18,120 nt of DNA from Comamonadaceae bacterium (GCA_947466165.1 CANIDW010000003.1:1-18120), one strand, 5' to 3'. Shown: positions 6,972 to 13,672, counted from the first letter of the stretch. Notes: a model not told the origin generated them from the letters alone. Made by a program: numbers and translations.

Positions 6972-7835
6972 ATGGGCACACCACTCAAAATTCTGATCAC
7001 CAGCCAAAAAGGCGGCGTTGGAAAGAGCACTGTCTCTGCCAATCTGGCTGCATATTTTGCGCATATCTCGGCTAAGACAACCACCTTGGTCGACCTGGAC
7101 CATCAGGGTACCGCCGGCAAATGGGTCAGAAATGCTACGCCCATCGGAATTCAATGCATTTCAGTTGCATCGCCCAACAACAAAGGCGTTGGTATGGCCT
7201 TGCTGCAGGCACAGCAGGCGCTGCGATCTGCCGCTGCATCGACCCAGGTGCTGATTGCCGACCTCACTTGGACAGACATTTTGCCCGCAGAATTTTTGTT
7301 TGATTTTGACCTGGTGCTGGTGCCCAGTTCATTGTCGCGGGTCGAGCTCGACAGCACGCTTGAATTTGTGAACCGTTTTAGTTTCATCTTTAATTCATCC
7401 ATGCGCACACCGCCCAAGCTGGTCGTTGTTCCTAGCCGCGTGGTGAACATGGATACTTATTCGAATGTTTTTTACCAGTCCTTCACCACGGCCTTCTTTT
7501 TGTCACCACCAGTACGCTTTAGCGACAAGGCCAGTGAGTTTTTTGGTGCTGAGTTTTTTGTTAAAACCAGCCATGCTGAAACTCGAGACAACTTCATCGA
7601 GTTTGGACGTTCCATTGAAGAGTTAGGCCGCATCCAAGAAGCTGAAAGACCCAAGCCAAAAGGTCTTTACCAGCCCAGTATGACGGGAACCATTTTGGAC
7701 CGCTTCAGGGCCGGACTCAACGCCAACGACAGGAAGATCCCGGTAGCTGCCAATGACTATGCACCCCCGAGCCTGCATGACAGATTCAAGGCCGCTATTC
7801 CCAGTTTTTTAAGCCGGGTTGCCAAAGTCAAGTAA
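6972..7835 (+). CDS. Orphan ParA/MinD-family ATPase
   Basis: Protein of 287 residues with the deviant Walker A motif QKGGVGKST (signature K13, catalytic K18) and Walker A' LVDLDHQG (D41, D43). These place it in the ParA/MinD group of dimerising ATPases that form gradients on the nucleoid or membrane. The Walker B region reads VLIADLTWTD (D97) and lacks the usual prolines after the aspartate. After about residue 225 there is a family-atypical tail with two copies of a DRF-[RK]-A-[GA]-[LI] motif (243-249 and 270-276). The last 20 residues have hydrophobic positions spaced as in an amphipathic basic helix. GAGAG lies 7 bases before the ATG. No parB gene is adjacent. It is divergent from a coiled-coil and a membrane protein gene, suggesting positioning of a cellular cargo. 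Family certain, role unknown. Confidence 0.9.
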   Translation: MGTPLKILITSQKGGVGKSTVSANLAAYFAHISAKTTTLVDLDHQGTAGKWVRNATPIGIQCISVASPNNKGVGMALLQAQQALRSAAASTQVLIADLTWTDILPAEFLFDFDLVLVPSSLSRVELDSTLEFVNRFSFIFNSSMRTPPKLVVVPSRVVNMDTYSNVFYQSFTTAFFLSPPVRFSDKASEFFGAEFFVKTSHAETRDNFIEFGRSIEELGRIQEAERPKPKGLYQPSMTGTILDRFRAGLNANDRKIPVAANDYAPPSLHDRFKAAIPSFLSRVAKVK

Positions 7836-7843
7836 GGCCAACA

Positions 7844-7881
7844 AAAAAAGCACTTAGCGCGAATGCGTTAAGTGCTTTTTT
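7844..7881. terminator. Strong bidirectional intrinsic terminator
   Basis: A 17-bp stem (7844-7860 with 7865-7881) closes a GAAT loop. The core AGCACTTAGCGC pairs with GCGTTAAGTGCT with one G-U wobble. Runs of six A and six T flank the core, so a T-tract follows the hairpin on either strand. It ends the ParA-like gene on the plus strand and tRNA-Asn on the minus strand. Confidence 0.92.
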
Positions 7882-7891
7882 AATGAGTTTT

Positions 7892-7967
7892 TGGCTCCTC
7901 AACCTGGACTCGAACCAGGGACCTACGGATTAACAGTCCGGTGCTCTACCAACTGAGCTATTGAGGA
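7892..7967 (-). tRNA. tRNA-Asn (anticodon GUU)
   Basis: A 76-base cloverleaf including an encoded 3' CCA. The acceptor stem pairs TCCTCAA with TTGAGGA, followed by discriminator G. The D arm contains AGCTCAGTTGGTAGAGC, the anticodon loop is CTGTTAA with GTT in the middle, and the T arm is CCTGG-TTCGAGT-CCAGG. Its 5' end is only 13 bases downstream of the thiE stop codon on the same strand, so it may be transcribed from the thiamine operon as well as, or instead of, its own promoter. It shares its terminator with the ParA-like gene. Confidence 0.97.
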
Positions 7968-7980
7968 ATGAAGCCTCAAA

Positions 7981-8931
7981 TTATAGCGCGCTTTTAGCGT
8001 GCTTCCAGTGGTTAAACCCGTGAATCGCATCGCTCAGACGCCTGGCTTCAGCTTCCGGATCCTTGGCTGCAAGCAGTGCGCGTACCACGGCCACAGAACC
8101 TACGCCACTGGCCATGACTTCTGGCAGACGCGCCATATCAATCCCGCCAATGGCCACCAGCGGGTACTCGCGTAGCAATTGCGCATAAGCATGAAGCCGG
8201 CCAGTGCCTTGTGCTGCGGTGGTCATGCGCTTGAGTGTGGTGGGGAACACGGCGCCCATGGCCATGTAGCTGGGGGCGTGCTTGTCGGCCAGGCACATTT
8301 CTGAGTAGCCGTGGGTGCTCAGGCCCAGACGTAAACCGGCTTGCCGGATCGCGTCAAGGTCGGCTGTTTCCATATCTTCCTGGCCCAAATGAACACCATA
8401 AGCTCCGGCAGCGATGGCCGCTTGCCAGTGATCGTTGATGAAGAGCAGCGCGTCAGTGCCTTCAACGGCTTGCACAGCAGCCTGCACTTCACAGCTGATG
8501 GCGGCCGGGTCGTCTGACTTGAACCGCAGTTGTAAAGTGGGTACGCCGGCGCGCGCCATGCGTGCTACCCATGCGGCGTCCGGCAGTACGGCGTACAAGC
8601 CAAGCTGTCGCGGGCAAGCTGGAAAGCTGTTGGTTCGTGGCAAAGCTTGGATACCGAAATCAAGCGGCTCTGTCGGCCAATGATGCGCATCGAAACGACC
8701 GCTACGTTCAGTTTGCTTTTGCCAGGCGCTGGCGACGCACGTTGCGTCGGCATCAATGAAGCCCATGCGCAAGCAGGCTTGTCTGGCGGCCCTGTAAACC
8801 GCAGTCTCAAGGCTGTTGTGGCTGAGCGCTTGCGCAGTGGCGCTCAAGGCCAAAGTGCCTTGGTGTGCATCAACGATGGCCTGAACGGCCGCTTCATGGT
8901 CTTTGGGCTGGATGAATGGGTCGTTCGACAT
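7981..8931 (-). CDS. thiE: Thiamine phosphate synthase with N-terminal extension
   Basis: Couples hydroxymethylpyrimidine pyrophosphate with thiazole phosphate to make thiamine phosphate. Residues 110-316 align by eye with E. coli ThiE along their length: LQLRFK (133-138), FIND (164-167), GVHLGQED (179-186), GLSTH (203-207), VFPTTLK (228-234), VAIGGI (259-264) and GVGSVAVVRAL (276-286). The first 110 residues are extra compared with the usual 210-residue enzyme. Residues 25-60 faintly resemble the C-terminal helices of ThiD. The start at 8931 is supported by AAGGA 7 bases upstream, so the extension is probably translated; the frame is open further upstream through thiG but without support. 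It is the last protein gene of thiOSGE, 17 bases after thiG. Confidence 0.95.
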   Translation of the reverse strand: MSNDPFIQPKDHEAAVQAIVDAHQGTLALSATAQALSHNSLETAVYRAARQACLRMGFIDADATCVASAWQKQTERSGRFDAHHWPTEPLDFGIQALPRTNSFPACPRQLGLYAVLPDAAWVARMARAGVPTLQLRFKSDDPAAISCEVQAAVQAVEGTDALLFINDHWQAAIAAGAYGVHLGQEDMETADLDAIRQAGLRLGLSTHGYSEMCLADKHAPSYMAMGAVFPTTLKRMTTAAQGTGRLHAYAQLLREYPLVAIGGIDMARLPEVMASGVGSVAVVRALLAAKDPEAEARRLSDAIHGFNHWKHAKSAL

Positions 8932-8948
8932 GCGTTTTCCTTGCCGGC

Positions 8949-9764
8949 TCAGTTGTTGGCCTGATGCCAGAACGGTGTGCCCAGCACGGGGGTGCTGGGT
9001 TGGGCCGCCTGCTGCTCGGCCATCACGCCGCCCAGGTACGCCGCACGCCCGGCTTGCACCGCATCGGCAAAAGCGCCGGCCATCAGCAAGGGATCCTGCG
9101 CCTGGGCAACTGCCGTGTTGAGCAGCACGGCGTCGTAACCCCACTCGAGCACTTGGCAGGCATGCGATGGCAGGCCCAGACCGGCGTCTACGATCAGCGG
9201 CACCTCCAGGCGTTCGCGCAGCAAGCGCATGGCGTAGGGGTTGATCGGGCCCTTGCCGGTGCCTATGGGCGCGGCCCATGGCATCACGGCCTGGCAACCG
9301 ACATCAACCAGCTTGCGACACAAGACCAGATCTTCAGTGCAATAAGGCAGGACTTTGAAGCCATCCTTGATCAAACGGGCGGCCACTTCCACCAGATGAA
9401 GCGTATCGGGCTGCAGGGTGTAGTCATCGCCTATGAGTTCGAGTTTGATCCAGTGGGTCTCAAACACTTCCCGCGCCATTTGCGCTGTGGCGATGACCTC
9501 CTGAGCGCTGTGACAGCCGGCTGTGTTCGGCAAAACCGGTATGCCCAGTTGTTTGAGCAGCTCCCAAAAATCATTGCGTGTGTCAGTCGATGGTCCCTGG
9601 CGCCGCAGCGAGGCGGTGACCATGGCCGGTCGGGCACGGCGCAAAGCCGCCTCCATCACAGCCGGTGAGGGGTAGCGCGCTGTACCCAGCAGCAAGCGGC
9701 TTTGAAAGGTTTCGCCATATAAGACCAGCGGGTCGGTTTGTGCTTGGGTTAAAGAGTCGTTCAT
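8949..9764 (-). CDS. thiG: Thiazole synthase
   Basis: Forms the thiazole phosphate ring from deoxyxylulose phosphate, dehydroglycine and the sulfur carried by ThiS thiocarboxylate. The 271-residue product shows the Schiff-base lysine K107 in HWIKLELIGDD. It also has PNTAGC (79-84), the APIGTGKGPINPY phosphate-binding segment, and DAGLGLPSHACQVLEWGYDAVLLNTA, all standard ThiG signatures. The ATG at 9764 follows an AGGAAAA-type ribosome binding site; a longer frame to 9863 would overlap thiS and is rejected. Its neighbours match its partners: thiS upstream, thiE downstream, and thiO supplying the glycine-derived imine. Confidence 0.97.
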   Translation of the reverse strand: MNDSLTQAQTDPLVLYGETFQSRLLLGTARYPSPAVMEAALRRARPAMVTASLRRQGPSTDTRNDFWELLKQLGIPVLPNTAGCHSAQEVIATAQMAREVFETHWIKLELIGDDYTLQPDTLHLVEVAARLIKDGFKVLPYCTEDLVLCRKLVDVGCQAVMPWAAPIGTGKGPINPYAMRLLRERLEVPLIVDAGLGLPSHACQVLEWGYDAVLLNTAVAQAQDPLLMAGAFADAVQAGRAAYLGGVMAEQQAAQPSTPVLGTPFWHQANN

Positions 9765-9780
9765 CCGTTTTTTCCTGGTC

Positions 9781-9978
9781 TTAGCCGCCGGTGATGGGGG
9801 CGATGATTTCAATCTGGTCACCCTCTTGCAAAAGGGTCTGTTCGTAGCGGGTTTTGGGCACAAATGTCAGGTTGATGGCCGCGGCAAAGGGCGGGCAAGC
9901 CTTGACCAGCGCCAGGGCTTCGGCCAGAGTGGCACCCTCAGCTAACTCGTGGCGGATATGGTTGATCAATACATGCAT
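9781..9978 (-). CDS. thiS: Thiamine sulfur carrier protein
   Basis: Ubiquitin-like carrier of 65 residues, the usual length. It ends in the diagnostic GG (EIIAPITGG), whose terminal glycine is adenylated and thiocarboxylated to deliver sulfur to ThiG. The segment LQEGDQIEIIAPITGG is the conserved C-terminal strand. The gene starts 6 bases after the thiO stop and has no clear ribosome binding site of its own, so translational coupling to thiO is likely. The thiF/moeB-type activating enzyme is not in the window. Confidence 0.96.
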   Translation of the reverse strand: MHVLINHIRHELAEGATLAEALALVKACPPFAAAINLTFVPKTRYEQTLLQEGDQIEIIAPITGG

Positions 9979-9984
9979 GAAGGT

Positions 9985-11091
9985 TCAGGCCATGACCGCG
10001 GCAGGGCGCTCAACCCGCAAATTAAATCGATCGGCAAGAGCGCTGTGCCCGTTTTGAATCAGCTCCATCACGACATCCAACATGGCGGGGGCGATCAAAA
10101 AACCGTGCCGGTACAAGCCATTGATTTGGATGGTGTGCGGCGCCGTCAAGCGCACGGCGGGCAAATTGTCTATCAGGGTCGGGCGGCATTGGGTGCTGAT
10201 TTCCAACAGCCGCGCTTCTGCAAACCCCGAGTGAACCGAGTAAGCGGCACTGAGCAATTCCAGCGCAGAGCGCACGCTGGCCGGCGACATGTCTTCGGAT
10301 TCAATCTCAGTAGCGCCGATGACAAAGATGTGGTCTTGTTTGGGCGCAATGTAGAGCGGGTAGCGCGGATGTACCAGGCGCACCGGTCGCAGCAGCGTGA
10401 CCTCAGGGGCGAACACACGCAGCACCTCGCCGCGCACGCCGCGAACCCCGGGCCACTGGGGTTTGGCGCCCAGACCCCGGCAGTCAAAAACCCAGTTTGG
10501 TTGGCCGCTCGCGCCGGGACTGAAGTCTTCGGGTGACCGCGGGCTGTTCCAGTGCAGCGTGACTTTCATGCTTTCAAGCGCTTGCTGCAGCGCGGCCAGC
10601 AGCTGGCGATTGTCGAGCTGGCCTTCGCCGGGCAGGTACAAACCATGTTCAAAACGCTGACCCAGACCCGGCTCAAGAGCTGCAATGGCCGCCCCGTCCA
10701 GTGTTTGGGCCGGTGGCAGTTCGGGCATAGCGCGGGCCGTGCTGTCCATTTGCCGTGCAAAGCGGGATGCTTCGGCTGCGTCCTGCCGGTGCCAGACGAT
10801 CAGCGTGCCGTTTTGTTGAAAAAAAGTGGGCAGGGGGAGTTGGGCTATCAGCTCTGGCCAGCGCTTCAGACCATGGCTGCCCATGCGCACCACGCCGGCT
10901 TCGGTCACTGCAGATTCCGCCAGGGGCGCCAGCATGGCAGCCGCTGCGAGTGCAGCCGAGCCCGTGGCGTCTTGGGGGCCTGCTTCGTGAACTTCGACGC
11001 GGTGGCCGGCTTGTGCCAGCGCCAGCGCCAACAGCCGGCCCATAAGGCCGGCGCCGATAACAAGCATGCGGGAGTCAGGGCTGACAGTCAT
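9985..11091 (-). CDS. thiO: Glycine oxidase, FAD-dependent (thiamine synthesis)
   Basis: Flavoenzyme of 368 residues that oxidises glycine to the imine used by ThiG. This is the aerobic route, in place of tyrosine-using ThiH. The N-terminus has the FAD-binding MLVIGAGLMG (G13, G15, G18) and VEVHEAG. The central part holds the D-amino-acid-oxidase-type substrate domain. Near the C-terminus INGLYRHGFLIAPAM is the conserved FAD-contacting motif of ThiO. I chose the ATG at 11091, with GGA 5-7 bases upstream; ATG 11100 in the same frame is possible. The frame is open to 11175, but that part lies in the TPP riboswitch. It is the first gene of thiOSGE. Confidence 0.94.
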   Translation of the reverse strand: MTVSPDSRMLVIGAGLMGRLLALALAQAGHRVEVHEAGPQDATGSAALAAAAMLAPLAESAVTEAGVVRMGSHGLKRWPELIAQLPLPTFFQQNGTLIVWHRQDAAEASRFARQMDSTARAMPELPPAQTLDGAAIAALEPGLGQRFEHGLYLPGEGQLDNRQLLAALQQALESMKVTLHWNSPRSPEDFSPGASGQPNWVFDCRGLGAKPQWPGVRGVRGEVLRVFAPEVTLLRPVRLVHPRYPLYIAPKQDHIFVIGATEIESEDMSPASVRSALELLSAAYSVHSGFAEARLLEISTQCRPTLIDNLPAVRLTAPHTIQINGLYRHGFLIAPAMLDVVMELIQNGHSALADRFNLRVERPAAVMA

Positions 11092-11152
11092 TGAATCCAT
11101 CTGAATTGAACAGCTGGATAAAACAAGAGCGTGCGGGCTAAAACGACGCTGT

Positions 11153-11236
11153 CTGAAAACTTCCCACGCCAGCATGATCTGGATCGGGTCTTAGGGTTTT
11201 TCTCAGCCCTGCACTTGGCAAGACACCCCTGTTTCA
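11153..11236 (-). promoter_or_regulatory. TPP riboswitch controlling thiOSGE
   Basis: Read on the minus strand, the element has GGGGTG near the 5' end and the conserved GGGCTGAGA followed by ACCC. It continues with GACCCGATCCAGATCATGC and closes with GCGTGGGAAG. These are the two pyrophosphate/pyrimidine-binding arms of the THI element. GAAAC (11235-11231) can pair with GTTTTC (11160-11155) as P1. About 62 bases separate it from the thiO start. An AGCGT/ACGCT pair followed by a T-rich stretch lies in that leader and may be part of the expression platform, but I cannot tell transcriptional from translational control. Confidence 0.95.
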
Positions 11237-11247
11237 TCCTTGACTTC

Positions 11248-11256
11248 ATTACATCA
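11248..11256 (-). promoter_or_regulatory. Candidate extended -10 promoter for the thiO leader
   Basis: On the minus strand TGATGTAAT combines a TG dinucleotide with a TGTAAT hexamer (five of six to consensus). A transcript would start around 11241, a few bases before the riboswitch P1 stem, which is the expected geometry. No good -35 box is seen. Confidence 0.4.
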
Positions 11257-11314
11257 CATCCTGCCCTGGCCGCGGTGCGGTGTGCGCTGCCTGAGCATGC
11301 CTGATAATTTTCAC

Positions 11315-12169
11315 ATGAGCACCTTTACATTTCCTGTTCCACACCACCGTTACGCCCGTGTCTTGTCAATCGCCGGCTCAGACAGCGGTGGCGGTGCCGG
11401 CATCCAGGCCGACCTCAAAACTTTCAGCGCCCTGGGCTGCTACGGCATGACGGCCATCACGGCATTGACGGCGCAAAACACCTGCGGCGTGAGTAGTATT
11501 CTCCCGGTGCCGCCGGAGTTCCTTAAAGCGCAACTCCAGGCTGTCATTGAAGACATCGGCGTGGACGCGGTGAAGATCGGTATGCTGCATTCGCCGGAGA
11601 TCGTGCGCGTGGTGGCCTGGGCTATTTCGCACTACAAACTCACGCAGGTCGTGCTCGATCCGGTGATGGTCGCCACCAGCGGGGACCGCTTGATTGAGTC
11701 GGCCACAGTGCAGGTGCTGCAGCAGGAGCTTTTTCCGCTGGTGTCTGTGATCACGCCCAATCTGGACGAAGCGGCCTTGCTGCTGGGCCGCAGCATTGAC
11801 AGCGCCGAAGCGCTGGAGCAGGCGGCTGATGATTTGCTGGCTTTGGGCGCACGCACGGTTTTGCTCAAGGGCGGTCACCTGCGCGGTGCGGCGGTGGTTG
11901 ATGTATTTGCCCAAGCCGGGCAGCGCCATTTGCATCTGCGCTCTGAACGCATCGCCAGCCGCAATGTTCACGGTACTGGTTGCACCTTGTCCTCGGCCAT
12001 TGCCGCTCACTTGGCCTTGGGCTTGCCACTGCGCGAGGCGGTGCAGCAGGCACGCAATTACATTTTGGCTGCGATCACTGCCGGCGCAGCGGTGCAGACT
12101 GGCCAGGGTCATGGCCCGCTCAACCATGGCCATGCCCCTATAGCGACGGCAGTTGTTCCCCTGGACTGA
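11315..12169 (+). CDS. thiD: Hydroxymethylpyrimidine/phosphomethylpyrimidine kinase
   Basis: Phosphorylates the pyrimidine precursor twice to give the pyrophosphate used by ThiE. The 284-residue protein has the ribokinase-fold signatures: VLSIAGSDSGGGAGIQADLKTF near the N-terminus, GCYGMTAITALTAQNT, VKIGML, LDPVM, and the anion-hole motif VHGTGCTLSSAIAA with the catalytic region near residue 220. ATG 11315 leaves a normal short leader before the core; ATG 11297 and a longer frame to 11240 also exist. No riboswitch is visible before it, in contrast to thiO and the permease. It is divergent from thiO and convergent with the permease gene. A HMP kinase without riboswitch makes sense if it also serves salvage. 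Confidence 0.95.
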   Translation: MSTFTFPVPHHRYARVLSIAGSDSGGGAGIQADLKTFSALGCYGMTAITALTAQNTCGVSSILPVPPEFLKAQLQAVIEDIGVDAVKIGMLHSPEIVRVVAWAISHYKLTQVVLDPVMVATSGDRLIESATVQVLQQELFPLVSVITPNLDEAALLLGRSIDSAEALEQAADDLLALGARTVLLKGGHLRGAAVVDVFAQAGQRHLHLRSERIASRNVHGTGCTLSSAIAAHLALGLPLREAVQQARNYILAAITAGAAVQTGQGHGPLNHGHAPIATAVVPLD

Positions 12170-12174
12170 TATCA

Positions 12175-12186
12175 CGGCAGCTGCCG
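12175..12186. repeat. Perfect 12-base palindrome at a convergent junction
   Basis: CGGCAGCTGCCG fills most of the 18-base gap between the stop codons of thiD and the permease. As RNA it would give a small GC stem on both strands, with no T-tract. A terminator role is possible but weak. Confidence 0.25.
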
Positions 12187-12187
12187 A

Positions 12188-13486
12188 TCAGGCCTTCGGC
12201 TGAGGCCTGGTCAGCCAGGCTACGGTAAATGTCGCCACCAAGGTTGGCAAAGCCGCGCCCAAGTCAGGGGTGTAGCGGCTCGACAGGTGGTACATCGCAA
12301 TACCGGCCAGCCAGATCAGCACTGGCAGCCCATTGACCGCAGGGGCGCTGTTCAGCAAGGTGGCCGCCGGGACACCGAAAGCCAAGCGTCCCAGAATCAC
12401 GCCAAAGAGCGGCACAAACACCGAACTCAGCATCAGTAAAAAAGGCTCAAGACTGTGCATCGGAAGCAGCATGGCCAGCAGGGTGCAGGCCAGCACCATC
12501 AACACGCCGAATTGACGAATGCTCCAGTCCGGCAGCAGACTGTGTGCAGACACGGCGCCGGAGTAAGCATCGCCGTAGGCGTTATCGACTTCGTCGATCA
12601 AGATCAAAGACAGCGCAATCAAACCGCCTTGAGCCAGCAGCAGCGCAGTGACCAGGTCGGTGCTGGGCAGTGTCAACACCACCAGTACACCCAGCGAATA
12701 ACACCAGATATTGGCCAAGGCATAGCCCAACCAGGTACCGCGAAGCGCAGCACCGCCGCTGCGGCCATGGCGTGCATAGTCAGCCACCAGCGGCAGCCAT
12801 GAAATCGGCATGGCAATCACCAGGTCCAGGGCCGACATGACGCCCATGCCACCAGCGCCAGCACGGTTCCACAGTGCTTCAAAGCCTTTGAGCTGCGCCA
12901 TCGACAAAAATTGCCAGCTCAGCCAGATCAGAGAAAGCACCACCAGCGGCAAAGCCACGCGGGCAATCAGTTTGCGCACCAGTTGCACCATGGACACGCT
13001 CATCAAGACCATCACAGCAGCGCCCCATAGCACGGTGACCACATACGGCCAGTAGCCGTCCGCCATGCTGCCGGACTGCCGACCGATGGCTACTGTTGCG
13101 TCGCGCATCACAACCAGCTCAAATGCGCCCCAGCCTAGCAATTGAACGATATTCAAGACGATGGGCAATCGTGCAAATGAACGGCCATAAACAGCATGCA
13201 TCAAGCCGGCGCTGGCCAGTCCGCTGTCGCAACCTATCTTGGCGACCCAGCCCAAAATACCGGCGCCAAGGATGGAGCCGGCCACAATGGCCAGCAAGGC
13301 TTCCTGGGTCCCCATGGCCGGCATCAGGTAAGCACCGATCTGCATGACCAACAGGCCAACGCCAAGACTGAACCACAGCGAAGCATGATCGCCCAATGCA
13401 AAGACGCGCTCGCCGGCCGTCACCGGACTGAGCGCCGTATTGCCTGCGTCAAGGGGCGCGGCCGGGTGATTTGTAAGTTTTGTCAA
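12188..13486 (-). CDS. cytX: NCS1-family permease, probable hydroxymethylpyrimidine transporter (CytX-type)
   Basis: Integral membrane protein of 432 residues with about 12 spans. It belongs to the nucleobase-cation-symport-1 family: GERVFALGDHASLWFSLGVGLLVMQIGAYLMP, then GWGAFELVVMRDA and MPISWLPLVADYARHGR are typical. Together with a TPP riboswitch upstream and thiamine genes next door this points to CytX, which imports the HMP moiety; cytosine or another pyrimidine is the alternative substrate. I chose the TTG at 13486 because GGAG lies 6 bases before it. No ATG exists at a sensible position, and a longer frame to 13537 lacks support. The thiD kinase next to it could phosphorylate the imported HMP. 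Confidence 0.87.
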   Translation of the reverse strand: MTKLTNHPAAPLDAGNTALSPVTAGERVFALGDHASLWFSLGVGLLVMQIGAYLMPAMGTQEALLAIVAGSILGAGILGWVAKIGCDSGLASAGLMHAVYGRSFARLPIVLNIVQLLGWGAFELVVMRDATVAIGRQSGSMADGYWPYVVTVLWGAAVMVLMSVSMVQLVRKLIARVALPLVVLSLIWLSWQFLSMAQLKGFEALWNRAGAGGMGVMSALDLVIAMPISWLPLVADYARHGRSGGAALRGTWLGYALANIWCYSLGVLVVLTLPSTDLVTALLLAQGGLIALSLILIDEVDNAYGDAYSGAVSAHSLLPDWSIRQFGVLMVLACTLLAMLLPMHSLEPFLLMLSSVFVPLFGVILGRLAFGVPAATLLNSAPAVNGLPVLIWLAGIAMYHLSSRYTPDLGAALPTLVATFTVAWLTRPQPKA

Positions 13487-13503
13487 TGTCTGCTCCAAGC
13501 AAA

Positions 13504-13566
13504 AATTTGCAAATTGGCGCAGGGGGCTTGCAAGCAATACGCATGCGGACCTGTGAATTGAGGTCC
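13504..13566 (-). other. Leader of the permease gene with several short palindromes
   Basis: Between the riboswitch and the TTG start lie GGACCT/AGGTCC (13547-13566, 6-bp stem with 8-base loop), the palindrome GCTTGCAAGC (13526-13535) and AATTTGCAAATT (13504-13515). They could compete with one another and with the ribosome binding site GGAG, and so form the expression platform. No clear T-tract terminator is seen. Confidence 0.4.
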
Positions 13567-13577
13567 AGCAATTGCTA

Positions 13578-13672
13578 ACGGCTTCCCTGCGCGAGGATTA
13601 CCTCAATCAGGTTCAAAGGGTCTTTCTCAGTCGGCGCCACAACATTTTGTGAACCCCAACACCCCTAGCGAA
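13578..13672 (-). promoter_or_regulatory. TPP riboswitch controlling the permease gene
   Basis: On the minus strand the element runs from GCTAGGGGTG through GACTGAGAAAGACCC. The pyrophosphate arm GAACCTGATTGAGGTAATCC follows, then the closing GCGCAGGGAAGC. CTGAGA, ACCC and the CCTGAT/GGTAAT pair are diagnostic of the THI element. The P2-P3 region is longer than in the thiO copy. The GGTTC-GCAA-GAACC hairpin just upstream (13687-13674) may cap the transcript's 5' end. Confidence 0.95.

Noticed and set aside
6972..7835. Plasmid or chromosome partition parA
   Set aside because: There is no ParB gene, no repeated parS-like sites and no replication gene nearby, and the tail of the protein is atypical.
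7892..7919. tRNA-Asn 3' end as the attachment site of an integrated element
   Set aside because: I saw no second copy of the tRNA end and no integrase in the window, so an attachment site cannot be supported.
8916..9668. A plus-strand open frame of 250 codons opposite thiG and the start of thiE
   Set aside because: It is antisense to well-conserved ThiG, and its product has no recognisable domain.
11092..11175. N-terminal extension of ThiO from an upstream start
   Set aside because: These codons lie in the riboswitch leader, and the family's N-terminus matches the later ATG.
11378..12175. A minus-strand open frame of 265 codons opposite thiD
   Set aside because: ThiD is certain on the plus strand; the antisense product is a low-complexity shadow.
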